Below, one piece after another: positions 43,550 through 52,753 of a stretch of 57,420 nt of DNA. Below the pieces are notes generated by a model that saw nothing but the letters and a program-made list of their open reading frames with translations, was not told the DNA's origin and did not search any database. Position 1 is the stretch's first letter; each line of letters starts with the position of its first letter. Made by a program: the position numbers and the translations under genes. The DNA comes from Phycisphaerales bacterium. Its GTDB lineage: Bacteria; Planctomycetota; Phycisphaerae; Phycisphaerales; SM1A02. Location of the stretch: contig JANQEQ010000031.1 in assembly GCA_028278245.1 (NCBI GenBank), positions 1 through 57,420 of the forward strand, written 5' to 3'.

Positions 43550-46105
43550 TTATTCTGAATGGTCAGGTTCGGTCTCTTCGGAACCTATTGTTGCATCCGC
43601 ATCGTCTTCATGTGTGGGGGGGTGAGTGGGGGGATAAGTGGGGGGGTGAAGGGCTAACCTCAGGATATTTGTGAGCAGGAGCCGCGCGGTTTCGGTGGTG
43701 TAGCCACTGATACCCCAGCAGGGTTGGTCGAGCAAGGCGTGGCTCATGTCTTCCCGACTCAACAATACGCGCAATTGCCCGTTGATATTCATCCCTTGCA
43801 ATCGTGACGGAGTCGACAAGGAATTGAATTGTTCGATGGCAAAAGGTCGGTACCCGATTCGTATCGGTTCTTCACGATCTGATAATCCCTTGCCCGTAAC
43901 GATCGGATGATTTATCAGAGCGGTGATCGGTTCCTGGGGGAAGAGTTCCTGAAGCATGTTGGTTGCGGAATCGACAAATGCACCCTCACCGCCGGGATTT
44001 TCAAAGAGAACGAGACTGGTTTGTTCTATTACCTGACCTTTCTCAGGATCAGTACCCTGTGTGTGGGGGGGGTGGCAGAAATGCTTGATCGATTCCTGTT
44101 CCGCATTTGTGAATTCATATTTATGCGTACCGCTTACCAGCACTACCGTGGGTTGTGTGATGGGTGTAAGTTCGTGAATCTGCGCCAGTGGCCAATCGAT
44201 AATCCGCAAATTAATATCAGTATGATTTTGTAAATGCGAAGCAAAACATTTCAATGCCAGTGGTTCTGCGTTCCAGTTCCCCTGATGGATTGCTCGGACG
44301 ATAGTGATATCACCTTCCTCACCGATTCCCTCTGGTAACGGTACGCCATGTGTATCGAGACGCGGTCGGGGACGATTCATTTCGGATGCATAAACATATA
44401 TGTTGGTAGCCGTCTCATATACGCTTTTCTGTTTAGTATCTTTGCCTTGGAATGTGCGTGACATATCGGCAAGTGAGATGATCATAAGTTCGCGCACACC
44501 GTTGGAAAGCCCGAGCAGCTTGGGCCGGGCACGCTGCACAGGAAGATAAATCGAGTAAGCCCAGTGATCCTTGGGCAGTGTCCGCCACTCGTAATGGGGA
44601 TACATGACTGACCCCATCAACTCAACAGATCCTGATAATGCTCTTCCTCTCCCTTCATTTACCGCCAGGAGTAATCCGCCGCGGTCCAGATATTGTTTAA
44701 CGCTAGAAACCTCGGGGATATCCGGTGGATTCAGCAGCTCATTATTAACATTTGAATCAGGTGTATTTTGTTCGTTGACAAAAGTACGCATGTTACGAAC
44801 ATAATTATTGATTTCTTCTTTGCGATTCTCAATCCAGGGCAGTGCCTGGTTGGAAGCCAGATACAACACCGGTGCATCGAGCCACGCCTCCGGTTCAGAT
44901 TCCATTGAAACCACCTGCCAGGCAAGCGCTGTTTCAGTCTGGTCAGTGATCCACTGTGTTATGTTTGCAACATCGCGCGGCCGATTATTCCAGGCAAGAC
45001 CGTCTATCTGTAATTTGTTCATTGCAACTGGTACCCGTCCCCGACTCAGGAAAAGCAATGCGAACGAATGCTCGCGTACAACAGTAGTGGTATTCCTTCG
45101 TCCCTGTGGCTTGGCAACAAACTTCTTGTTCTCCGGATCCCACTCACACAGACGATGAATAATCTCCGCAGCACCTTCCCGGTACCAGTCGTGATTGCCG
45201 AAGTATTTCAATCCTCCCGCCAGTCCCGTACGCTCAACAGCATAGAGGTAGTAGTAATAATCGCTGTACCGAAATGGATTTTCCATTGGAGAGAAATGCT
45301 GATGCATCCAGTCCATGCCTCGCTTGATGGCTACATCAAGTTGCGTGGGGGGTTGCCGTGTGATGCTTACAGCATCTTGTGCGTGGAGCAGATCCTGGGT
45401 GATGAAGAGCGTGGCCAGGCATGCGGCCGTCATCGAGCCCGTGGCGACAGGACCACTGGAAGGGATGTAATTCCAGCCGCCATTTTCAAGTTGAGTATCG
45501 ATGAGCGTTTTTTCCACGATCTGCCAGAGTCGCGGATTGACTTTTACATCACGCTTATCCGCCTCCCACAACGCCAGTGCACCAAATTGACGGATGGAAT
45601 TATCGTAGGTGGAGCGATTGGGATTCTTCACGTAATCCCAGCTTCCGGTCTGCTGGCTAAAGCCTTCAGTAAGCCATCTTGCATCAGCGACCAGTGAATC
45701 GTGGAACTTGTCGGGTAGTTGTGCCCAGATCGCAGCCCGAAGTGACACGGCATACGTTCCGCGCATCTCAAATTTCTGCAGATACTCGATGGCATCAATA
45801 AGCTGTGGATTTTGATAGCTCTCCCCGGCATACAGCAGCGCCAGAACTGCTAAAGCTGTATATCCGCCTTCCTGACGTGTGCTTTCCCCACGTGGAGGTC
45901 GCAGTGGATCCCAGAAGCGCTGCGGATCCTTGCGGGAGTACAGATCATCCACAAATGCACGGATCACCTGTTGCACATGTTCATCAGTCAAAGTCTCCGG
46001 CGTGATCGGATCAGATGCCGCAGAAGAGGATGAAAACAGAAACGCCGCCACGAACGGCAAACACAACTGAATCACACAGCGACTTGTCAAACGATCAGTC
46101 CCCAT
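43550..46105 (-). CDS. Exported DUF4159 protein with alpha/alpha-toroid region
   Basis: The 851-residue protein has a signal peptide (residues 1-30, ending SSAAS). Residues 60-330 contain repeated helix pairs such as GGYTALAVLALLYAGE, RQFGALALWEADKR and ENGGWNYIP-SSGP, similar to the prenyltransferase/squalene-cyclase toroid. From about 600 a DUF4159 domain follows, with RPRLDTHGVPLPEG and a Rossmann-like series ending near GISGYTTETARL. This combination is typical of Planctomycetes and unknown in function. The last 35 residues are Pro/Thr/His-rich and encoded by runs of C (43616-43646 on the other strand). No membrane helix except the signal. No terpene-cyclase acidic motif was seen, so a catalytic role is doubtful. 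Confidence 0.82.
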   Translation of the reverse strand: MGTDRLTSRCVIQLCLPFVAAFLFSSSSAASDPITPETLTDEHVQQVIRAFVDDLYSRKDPQRFWDPLRPPRGESTRQEGGYTALAVLALLYAGESYQNPQLIDAIEYLQKFEMRGTYAVSLRAAIWAQLPDKFHDSLVADARWLTEGFSQQTGSWDYVKNPNRSTYDNSIRQFGALALWEADKRDVKVNPRLWQIVEKTLIDTQLENGGWNYIPSSGPVATGSMTAACLATLFITQDLLHAQDAVSITRQPPTQLDVAIKRGMDWMHQHFSPMENPFRYSDYYYYLYAVERTGLAGGLKYFGNHDWYREGAAEIIHRLCEWDPENKKFVAKPQGRRNTTTVVREHSFALLFLSRGRVPVAMNKLQIDGLAWNNRPRDVANITQWITDQTETALAWQVVSMESEPEAWLDAPVLYLASNQALPWIENRKEEINNYVRNMRTFVNEQNTPDSNVNNELLNPPDIPEVSSVKQYLDRGGLLLAVNEGRGRALSGSVELMGSVMYPHYEWRTLPKDHWAYSIYLPVQRARPKLLGLSNGVRELMIISLADMSRTFQGKDTKQKSVYETATNIYVYASEMNRPRPRLDTHGVPLPEGIGEEGDITIVRAIHQGNWNAEPLALKCFASHLQNHTDINLRIIDWPLAQIHELTPITQPTVVLVSGTHKYEFTNAEQESIKHFCHPPHTQGTDPEKGQVIEQTSLVLFENPGGEGAFVDSATNMLQELFPQEPITALINHPIVTGKGLSDREEPIRIGYRPFAIEQFNSLSTPSRLQGMNINGQLRVLLSREDMSHALLDQPCWGISGYTTETARLLLTNILRLALHPPTYPPTHPPTHEDDADATIGSEETEPDHSE
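43616..43646 (+). repeat. Three G-runs with about 12-base spacing in the DUF4159 3' coding end
   Basis: Runs of seven, six and seven G (43616-43622, 43628-43633, 43640-43646) are separated by TGAGT and ATAAGT. On the coding strand they give the Pro-Pro-Thr repeat at the C-terminus. A further run of eight G at 44065-44072 lies upstream in the same gene. Such tracts can slip and change the reading frame. Confidence 0.7.
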
Positions 46106-46121
46106 AGGAATCGTTATTACA

Positions 46122-47246
46122 TCAAGGCATCAAATACATGATGCGCAATTGACTCAGGTCATTCATAAATGCTCTGGCAGCTTCCGCATCAAGTGATCGG
46201 TTGCCAAGCGTGGTTGAGCCTTGCAGCAGTGAATAATCGTCGAAAATGGAAGGTGGTTCGGTGATTATGTCAACTCGTGCCTGTCCCGCGGTGAGATTCG
46301 CGGCAGTTTCCGCCAGCACGATCGCATCGTCGAGATATCCGATGGCGTCGATGAGTCCGTTATTCAGCGCCTCAGCTGCGGTGTAGATATCGCCATTGGC
46401 AACCTCACGGAGAACTTCCGGATCTTTAATCACATGGCCTCTACCCACACTGACTCTATCGAGAAATATGTCATACGTGGAATCCAGCAGTATGCGGATC
46501 CGCTCACGATCTTCATCGGTCCAGGCACGGAATGGATTTCCCAGATCCTTCTCCGGCGAATTGCTGGCGACGAGCGTTACCGGCTGAATGCCGACCTTAT
46601 CCATCAGTCCTTCCATCGTGAACACCTGGGCGATCACACCGATGGAGCCGGTAATGCACGTTTCTTCTGCAATGATCTGCTCACAACCACAGGAGATGTA
46701 ATAACCTCCTGATGCAGCTACACCCCCAAAGCTGGCGATAATGGGGATTCCCTCCTGCTTCAACTGCTCGATCTGGTACCAGATCTGATCGGATGATGTG
46801 GGATCGCCGCCGGGTGAATCGACCTGGAGAACCACCGCTTTGTATCGTGAGTCAGCCTGCACGAACTTGACAGCTCGACGAATGAAATCAGCCTGGGGAG
46901 CTGAGATAACACCGCTGACCGGGATTACGGCAATGGTATCTCCCGAGCCGGTGCGGTAATTCTGAGCGATCACCATCGACTCCATACCTGTAGCAAATGT
47001 CCCGGCAAATCCGACGAAAATGCCGAAGATCATCCCGATGAATAGCACACATCCGAGGACGAAGACGCTGGTGATGAACACGCCGACCGCTCTGCCGAAA
47101 CCTCCGGGTTTGTTGATGACATGGACGATGGGCGGCTGCCCACCCGGGTGATGCGGATGAGGTTGAGGGTAAGCGGGGTGATGTGGTGATTGCGGCTGTT
47201 CAGAGTGTGGTGGATGAGGGGGTTGTGGTGGGTGTGGGGTGGTCAT
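46122..47246 (-). CDS. sppA: Signal peptide peptidase SppA with proline/histidine-rich tail
   Basis: Start ATG 47246 has GAGGATC 7 bases upstream; the longer frame to 47417 is rejected. The 374-residue protein belongs to the Clp-fold S49 peptidases. Residues 1-45 are very rich in Pro and His and precede a membrane helix (FGRAVGVFITSVFVLGCVLFIGMIFGIFVG-like, residues 50-80). Catalytic features: SPGGDPTSSDQIWYQIE with nearby strand, and the serine motif ASFGGVAASGGYYIS. The length suits the half-size (36 kDa-like) SppA that forms oligomers. It cleaves remnant signal peptides or membrane proteins. It is 16 bases downstream of the DUF4159 start, so it lies just upstream in the same operon. Confidence 0.85.
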   Translation of the reverse strand: MTTPHPPQPPHPPHSEQPQSPHHPAYPQPHPHHPGGQPPIVHVINKPGGFGRAVGVFITSVFVLGCVLFIGMIFGIFVGFAGTFATGMESMVIAQNYRTGSGDTIAVIPVSGVISAPQADFIRRAVKFVQADSRYKAVVLQVDSPGGDPTSSDQIWYQIEQLKQEGIPIIASFGGVAASGGYYISCGCEQIIAEETCITGSIGVIAQVFTMEGLMDKVGIQPVTLVASNSPEKDLGNPFRAWTDEDRERIRILLDSTYDIFLDRVSVGRGHVIKDPEVLREVANGDIYTAAEALNNGLIDAIGYLDDAIVLAETAANLTAGQARVDIITEPPSIFDDYSLLQGSTTLGNRSLDAEAARAFMNDLSQLRIMYLMP

Positions 47247-47365
47247 GATTGATCCTCGTCTGGAGGGTGATTGGTAGCTGCAGTGAATATTCCCTTCCAT
47301 CTTATCAGCATGTTGCCCGTGATTCGGCCACGATATCACTCCCGGCAGGTACACTGTGCGGTATT

Positions 47366-48001
47366 GTGAGTGAATCCAACCCCGATGACACCTATCTGAA
47401 CCCGTATCGCGAGGCAATTCAGCGATTCGGGCCTAGTTTTAAAGCCACGCTGTGGGGAGCCGAAGAGACGCAGAGGCTGCGATTTGATGTCATAGCCGAT
47501 CTGGCAGCCTTTGGCGACTGCCACATCGTTGATGCCGGTTGCGGGCGAGGGGATCTGGCTCAGTATCTTCATCAGCGATCAATTCTATTCAGAAAATACA
47601 CCGGGATTGATGCCATGGAGGAGATGATCAATGTCGCTCGGGAACGTGAATTGCCCCGTTGTGACTTTCAGGTGGCGGATATTGTGTCTGATCCCATGCT
47701 TCTGGTGGATCTGAAGCCTGATTTTGTTTGCTTCTCCGGCACCCTCAACACCATGGAGGAAACGACTGCAAGGGATTTAGTCCGGGTAGCATACGATGCC
47801 TCAGCGCAGGGCGTCGTATTCAACTTTCTCTCTGATCGATTCCACGCACGCTGGGCGGATAGCGATCTCACCCCCGCTCACCGATTCAACACACTGTCCT
47901 GGTTGGATTGGGCTATGTCACTTTCCAGCCGGGTGAGTTTCACCCAGTCGTATCTTGACGGCCACGATGCGACAATCCTGATCCTCCATGACGATCGGTG
48001 A
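47366..48001 (+). CDS. SAM-dependent class I methyltransferase
   Basis: GTG 47366 is the best start I can see; the frame from 47249 adds residues that overlap the divergent sppA promoter region and are not conserved. The 211-residue protein has motif I HIVDAGCGRGDLAQYLHQRS, a GIDAMEEMI segment and a post-I FVCFSGTLNTMEE. It resembles small cytoplasmic methyltransferases of the UbiE/MenG class but with a different substrate-binding helix. The start is uncertain because no Shine-Dalgarno sequence is present. Substrate unknown. Confidence 0.75.
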   Translation: MSESNPDDTYLNPYREAIQRFGPSFKATLWGAEETQRLRFDVIADLAAFGDCHIVDAGCGRGDLAQYLHQRSILFRKYTGIDAMEEMINVARERELPRCDFQVADIVSDPMLLVDLKPDFVCFSGTLNTMEETTARDLVRVAYDASAQGVVFNFLSDRFHARWADSDLTPAHRFNTLSWLDWAMSLSSRVSFTQSYLDGHDATILILHDDR

Positions 48002-48091
48002 TCGGGTGGGAAATAACCAGGCAAATGAATCTCTGATTATTCCTGTCTACGCTTGATGAGATCGCCACCTCAGCGTACCTTGCGGGGCATT

Positions 48092-48838
48092 ATGGCAGTC
48101 CTTGTTTTTGAACACAGTGCGCTGGTCGGTTCTCTCCGCTTCGGGAAAATTCTTCGTGATCACGGCGCTCGCCTGCGGGTCGTATCGCTGCATGAAGGTG
48201 AGCCGGTGCCGACCAATCTGAATGATCTTGATGCGATCATTACGGCAGGCGGACCACAGAATCCGGATGATGATTCAATATCCTGGCTTGAGCAGGAGAT
48301 GGATTTACTACGCTCGGCCCATGAAGCGCAGTTACCGATCGTCGGCATTTGCCTGGGGAGCCAACTTCTTGCCCGCGCTCTGGGTGGTGAGGTCGGCAAG
48401 ATGGACGGCGGAGTCGAACTGGGCTGGCATGAGGTGAAGTTCACGCCGACCGGTCGAGAGGATCCAGTCCACGCCGGCCTGGGGTGGAGTTCCATGCAAC
48501 TACACTGGCATAATTATTATGTCACGCAGCTTCCGCCTGATGCGAAGGTGACTGCCACATCAGAACGCTGCCCGGTGCAGGCGTGGTCGGCGGGCCTGAC
48601 CACCTACGCTTATCAGTTTCATCCCGAGATGTATCCGGAGACGATCATGGCTTGTGCGGATGATCGCCCCGATCAACTGGATGAAGTCGGCATCACACGC
48701 GATCAACTGAAACAGATGACCGATGAACATTATCCCGCATTTGCCCGACGCGCCGATCGTCTGTTCACACAACTGACACAACTGGTTCTCGCGCCGGATC
48801 GAGTGACTGCGGGTGTGGTGAAAGATCTGCACCATTGA
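48092..48838 (+). CDS. Class I glutamine amidotransferase
   Basis: The 248-residue protein is a stand-alone GATase. The nucleophile cysteine is in VGICLGSQLLARALGG, and the His-Glu pair in YQFHPEM. The start ATG 48092 is chosen because MAVLVFEHSA opens the domain. It resembles the GMP-synthase-type amidotransferase family that includes YfeJ and GuaA N-terminal domains, yet lacks any synthetase partner. It may hydrolyse gamma-glutamyl peptides or act on an unknown substrate. A TTGATG-N17-TACCTT sequence (48053-48081) could be its promoter. Confidence 0.8.
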   Translation: MAVLVFEHSALVGSLRFGKILRDHGARLRVVSLHEGEPVPTNLNDLDAIITAGGPQNPDDDSISWLEQEMDLLRSAHEAQLPIVGICLGSQLLARALGGEVGKMDGGVELGWHEVKFTPTGREDPVHAGLGWSSMQLHWHNYYVTQLPPDAKVTATSERCPVQAWSAGLTTYAYQFHPEMYPETIMACADDRPDQLDEVGITRDQLKQMTDEHYPAFARRADRLFTQLTQLVLAPDRVTAGVVKDLHH

Positions 48839-48851
48839 AGGTAGAAAAATT

Positions 48852-48910
48852 GGTGGCACCGCTCTCCGAGCGGTGAAGTATTGATCCACGGTTCAGAGAA
48901 CCGTGCCACC
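48852..48910. repeat. REPIN-like double hairpin element
   Basis: Two stems stand side by side: CACCGCTC-TCC-GAGCGGTG (48857-48875) and CACGGTTC-AGA-GAACCGTG (48887-48905). The outer arms GGTGGCAC (48852-48859) and GTGCCACC (48903-48910) also pair with each other. The whole unit can fold as one long imperfect hairpin or as two stems. It lies in an intergenic spacer, 14 bases after the amidotransferase stop. The architecture is that of REP doublets or small non-autonomous elements. Confidence 0.7.
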
Positions 48911-48953
48911 TATTAAATTCAGATTTGATAATTATTCGTGGTACGATGTAATA

Positions 48954-49517
48954 ATGACACCTGATGAAGCACGAGCATTGATGCGCGAATGGACCGAAAG
49001 CGAAGCTCTACGAATCCACATGGAAAGCGTCGCTGCCTGTATGGCCGCCTATGCAGAAAAGTATGTGCCCAGCGATGCACTAGAACGTGACCGCTGGATC
49101 GTCACCGGCCTGCTGCATGATTACGATTACGAACGCTATCCAACGGAAGATGATCACCCCTACCGCGGCCTCGATCACCTTCGTGAAAACACAGATGTGG
49201 ATGAGGAGATTCTCAGCGCAATTCTGGGCCACGCTCCGTACACCAACCATCCGCGAGAAACACTCATGGCCAAGTGCCTTTTTGCGGTGGATGAACTGGC
49301 GGGATTTATTGTCGCTTGCTGCAAGGTGCGTCCCAATGGCATTGCCGACCTTGCACCAAAAAGTGTGAAGAAGAAATTGAAGGATAAAGCCTTCGCCGCT
49401 GCTGTCTCCCGCGAACACATCAAACAGGGCATCGAAGAACTCGGCGTCGATCCGACCGAACATATCCAGTTGTGTATTGATGCATTGCGTGGTGAAGCAG
49501 AGTGCTTTGGATTATGA
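48954..49517 (+). CDS. HD-domain hydrolase
   Basis: The 187-residue protein has a helical core with VTGLLHDYDYERYP (H-D pair) and a preceding histidine in IHMESVAACMAAYAEK. A further block ILGHAPYTNHPRETLMAKCLFAVDELAGF supplies the later histidine and aspartate. These are the metal ligands of HD phosphohydrolases of the HDIG-like group. The start ATG 48954 was chosen from the frame at 48903, which begins inside the REPIN-like element. It likely hydrolyses a phosphate ester or nucleotide; substrate unknown. Confidence 0.8.
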   Translation: MTPDEARALMREWTESEALRIHMESVAACMAAYAEKYVPSDALERDRWIVTGLLHDYDYERYPTEDDHPYRGLDHLRENTDVDEEILSAILGHAPYTNHPRETLMAKCLFAVDELAGFIVACCKVRPNGIADLAPKSVKKKLKDKAFAAAVSREHIKQGIEELGVDPTEHIQLCIDALRGEAECFGL

Positions 49518-49632
49518 ACTGTGCATGGATCTTGATTCCATGTGATACAGACCATGTATGGTGACGACCGGAGTGATTTACATCTCTCTCCGTGATCTCA
49601 GTGGTTCTCGGTGGTGAATCTTAATTACCGAA

Positions 49633-51633
49633 TCACTGCACCGGTGTTTTAACTTCCTGCTGTACCGCTTGCACTACTTCAACCACTGGTGTGGTGTCAT
49701 CCTTATCCAGTACATTTCGCACGGTCCGTGCGATGTTAGCCGGATCAAGACCCGCTTCTTCAAGCTGGCCCGGTCGTGAACCCTGGTAGATCCACTGGCA
49801 GGGGATACCCATACGTGTAAGCAAACGCGTGTCGAGGTTATGGTCGTTACATGCTTCGAGGACACAACTGCCGAAGCCGCTGACCACGCCATGATCTTCA
49901 ACGGTGATCACCGGTATGCGTCGCTCAATCAATGATCGGATCAGGTCAATATCCACCGGCTTGGCGAACCGCGCATCGTATACGTTGACCTTGTATTCAT
50001 TATTGAGCAGTTCAACAGCTTCCATTGCAGCAATCGAGCAGGTGCCGTAGGCAAGAATCGCTGCATCGGCATTTTCATGTTCAAGTAATGGACGAGCCTT
50101 GCCCATCTCAAACGGCGGGCATTCCTGATCGGCGAACATTTCATTGACACTGTCGCGTGGATAACGAACACAACTCAAGCCCTCGTTGTAATCGCGCATG
50201 AAGCGGAGCGATTGCTTGAGACTCGGCTCATCCATGGCAGCCAGTAATACTGCATTGGGGAAGACCCGGAGAATGCTGATATCACAGAAACCGTGGTGGA
50301 CCGCACCATCGCCTCCGACGAGTCCGGCTCGATCCAGGCACAAACGAACGGGAAGACCCTGCAGAGCGACTTCCTGGAACGCCTGGTCGAAAGCGCGCTG
50401 AACGAAGGTGGAATAGACTGCAAAGAAAGGCTTGAGCCCGCTCTTGGCCATGCCCGCCATCATGTCCATGGCATGGGATTCACAGATGCCAGTGTCCCAC
50501 GTGCGATCGGGGAATTCCGGCATCACCTTGGAAAGACCCGTTCCATGAGGCATCGCAGCGGTGCACGCTACGATCTTCTCATCTTCCTGCATGAGTTCCT
50601 TCATGGCGTCACCAAACGCCGAGGTGAAACTTCTCCCGCCGCTCTTGAGGACGGCAGTGCATCCACGAACTGTAAACGGTTTGGGTGAGTGGAATGTCGT
50701 TGCATCACCCTCAGCAAATTCGTACCCCTTGCCTTTTGTAGTATGAGCATGCAGCACGAGGGGATGATCAAAATCCTTGATTTCCAGAAGGATGCTGATC
50801 AGTGATCGCATGTCGTGGCCGTCGACTGGACCCACTGTGATCAGACCAAACTTTTCAAACCATGTATCTTCTGCGATTGCATCCTTGGCGATCTCACCGA
50901 GGCGATGGTACATCTCTCCGATGATCGAACTTCCAGGCAATTGTGACACGACATCTTTCGCGGCGCGCTTTGCTTTGCGGTACGTTTGGCTGACCCGAAC
51001 ACGGTCAAAGTAACCTGCGACTGCTCCCTGCGGTTTTGCAATGGACATACCGTTATCGTTGAGGACCACAAGGAACTGTCTTTTCAGAGTGCCGGCGTTG
51101 TTGAGACCTTCCATTGCCAGGCCGTTGACGATACTGGCATCGCCGACCAAGGCGATGGTGCGTCTCCCATCTGGATTCTTTTCCGGATCAAAGCCTTCTC
51201 CGGTGAGTTGATCCCCTCGCGCCAGGCCGACCGCAGTGGAGACCGCCGAACCGGCATGTCCGACACTGAACAGGTCGTAATCGCTTTCCCGCGGATCAGG
51301 GAAGCCCGACATGCCATTGCGCTGACGCAGACGGGGAAGCATCCCGTATCTGCCGGTGAGCAGCTTGTGGGTGTAGCATTGGTGCCCCACGTCAAAGAGA
51401 AGGCGGTCCCCGTTTTCCTGAGGACCGATGTCAAAAACATAGTGCAGCGCAATCATGAGATCGACCACGCCCAGATTTGGTGCAAGGTGACCGCCTGATT
51501 GACTCACCTGGTCGCAAATTGCCTTACGGATTTCACGGGCCAGTTCGGGCAACTTATCGATCGGAAGAGCTTTCAAATCCGTAGGACTCTTGATCGTTGG
51601 GAGGATGTTCACGTCCATGTCTCCATGATCCAT
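49633..51633 (-). CDS. dxs: 1-deoxy-D-xylulose-5-phosphate synthase
   Basis: DXS condenses pyruvate with glyceraldehyde-3-phosphate, using thiamine diphosphate, as the first step of the MEP isoprenoid pathway. The 666-residue chain has SQSGGHLAPNLGVVDL with the conserved histidine, FDVGHQCYTHKLLTG, a ThDP-binding GDASIVNGLAMEGLNNAG (canonical enzymes have GDGAMTAG here), HAHTTKGKGY, and a transketolase C-terminal region with MPHGTGLSK. ATG 51633 is retained; ATG 51618 is an alternative. The gene is last in a three-gene block with ispA and ispG on the minus strand. Confidence 0.92.
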   Translation of the reverse strand: MDHGDMDVNILPTIKSPTDLKALPIDKLPELAREIRKAICDQVSQSGGHLAPNLGVVDLMIALHYVFDIGPQENGDRLLFDVGHQCYTHKLLTGRYGMLPRLRQRNGMSGFPDPRESDYDLFSVGHAGSAVSTAVGLARGDQLTGEGFDPEKNPDGRRTIALVGDASIVNGLAMEGLNNAGTLKRQFLVVLNDNGMSIAKPQGAVAGYFDRVRVSQTYRKAKRAAKDVVSQLPGSSIIGEMYHRLGEIAKDAIAEDTWFEKFGLITVGPVDGHDMRSLISILLEIKDFDHPLVLHAHTTKGKGYEFAEGDATTFHSPKPFTVRGCTAVLKSGGRSFTSAFGDAMKELMQEDEKIVACTAAMPHGTGLSKVMPEFPDRTWDTGICESHAMDMMAGMAKSGLKPFFAVYSTFVQRAFDQAFQEVALQGLPVRLCLDRAGLVGGDGAVHHGFCDISILRVFPNAVLLAAMDEPSLKQSLRFMRDYNEGLSCVRYPRDSVNEMFADQECPPFEMGKARPLLEHENADAAILAYGTCSIAAMEAVELLNNEYKVNVYDARFAKPVDIDLIRSLIERRIPVITVEDHGVVSGFGSCVLEACNDHNLDTRLLTRMGIPCQWIYQGSRPGQLEEAGLDPANIARTVRNVLDKDDTTPVVEVVQAVQQEVKTPVQ

Positions 51634-51762
51634 TGCTGATTGAAAAACAACGAAGTTCCACGGGTGTCAGAAAGACACATTCTGGGAATCATTCCACGTT
51701 CATGTTGGGTCATACTTGTAAGAGAGGCCTATAGGGTACGGTGTGAGGCTGAATCTATCCAA

Positions 51763-52656
51763 TTATTTGGTGCGGACGGCTAAAAATTCACAGATATCTC
51801 TCAGGGGATTTGCCGGTGGCCCCAGAAATTCGATTGATTCCAAGGCAGTAATTCGCAAATTCTCGATCTCCTTTTGCGATGCTTCAATCCCAAGGACACC
51901 GGGGTAAGTGAGCTTACCTGCTTCCAGATCTTTACCGGTTGCCTTACCGATATGTTCAGCGGATTGTGTAACATCAAGTAAATCATCGGTGATCTGGAAC
52001 ATGAGGCCGATTGCATCACCGTAACGGGTTATACCATCGATAGTTACGTTATCAGAACCGGCTGCGATCGCACCCATCCGGCAAGCACCACGCAGAAGCG
52101 CGCCGGTCTTATGGGTATGGACGAGCTGGAGTTTCTCAAGATCATTTAAACCATCCGGGAATCCGCCCAGTGTGTCATAGACCTGTCCCGCAATCATTGC
52201 AGTGGTGGCTTGGGACAATTCCTGGCTGAGACTTTGAAAAACCTGGGGCGAGCGGGCATTGTGCAGCAGGAGACTGAATGCCAGGGACATCATGACATCC
52301 CCGGCGAGAACGGCCATGGCTTCCCCTGCATGAATGTGCAGTGTCGGTAGCCCGCGGCGCAGCTCATCATCATCCATAGCCGGGAGGTCATCATGTACCA
52401 GGCTGAATGCGTGGATCAGTTCCAATGCTCCTGCCGGGGCAAGCGCCGACTCAGTTTCTCCCCCTGAGGCCAGGCAACACTGGATGAGCAGGCAAGGCCT
52501 CAGTCTTTTCCCGCCGCCCAACAAGGCGTACTCGACCGCTTCTTGGAGATTGGCAGGTAGTTCCTGATCCGCCAGCCACTGCGTGAGGAATGAATCCACA
52601 ATTGATGCGGTTTCGCTGAGAATTGCAGGGACGTGATCGACTGTTGTTTCACACAT
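51763..52656 (-). CDS. ispA: Polyprenyl diphosphate synthase
   Basis: The 297-residue protein has both aspartate-rich motifs of short-chain prenyltransferases: LVHDDLPAMDDDELRRG and QITDDLLDV. LLGGGKRLRPCLL is the IPP-binding lysine-arginine segment. Length and motif spacing suggest farnesyl or geranylgeranyl diphosphate synthase. It uses the IPP and DMAPP made through the adjacent dxs and ispG. The region before the first motif (SFSLVHDD) should set chain length but cannot be read reliably here. Located between ispG and dxs, about 100 and 130 bases from them. Confidence 0.9.
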   Translation of the reverse strand: MCETTVDHVPAILSETASIVDSFLTQWLADQELPANLQEAVEYALLGGGKRLRPCLLIQCCLASGGETESALAPAGALELIHAFSLVHDDLPAMDDDELRRGLPTLHIHAGEAMAVLAGDVMMSLAFSLLLHNARSPQVFQSLSQELSQATTAMIAGQVYDTLGGFPDGLNDLEKLQLVHTHKTGALLRGACRMGAIAAGSDNVTIDGITRYGDAIGLMFQITDDLLDVTQSAEHIGKATGKDLEAGKLTYPGVLGIEASQKEIENLRITALESIEFLGPPANPLRDICEFLAVRTK

Positions 52657-52753
52657 AACTGGATTGTACTTTGGCTACAGCACTCTGCCTATCGCTTATT
52701 CCCGGTTCGATGAGCCTTGCATTACAGCAGTTTCACATAGCTTCCTTGATGCG

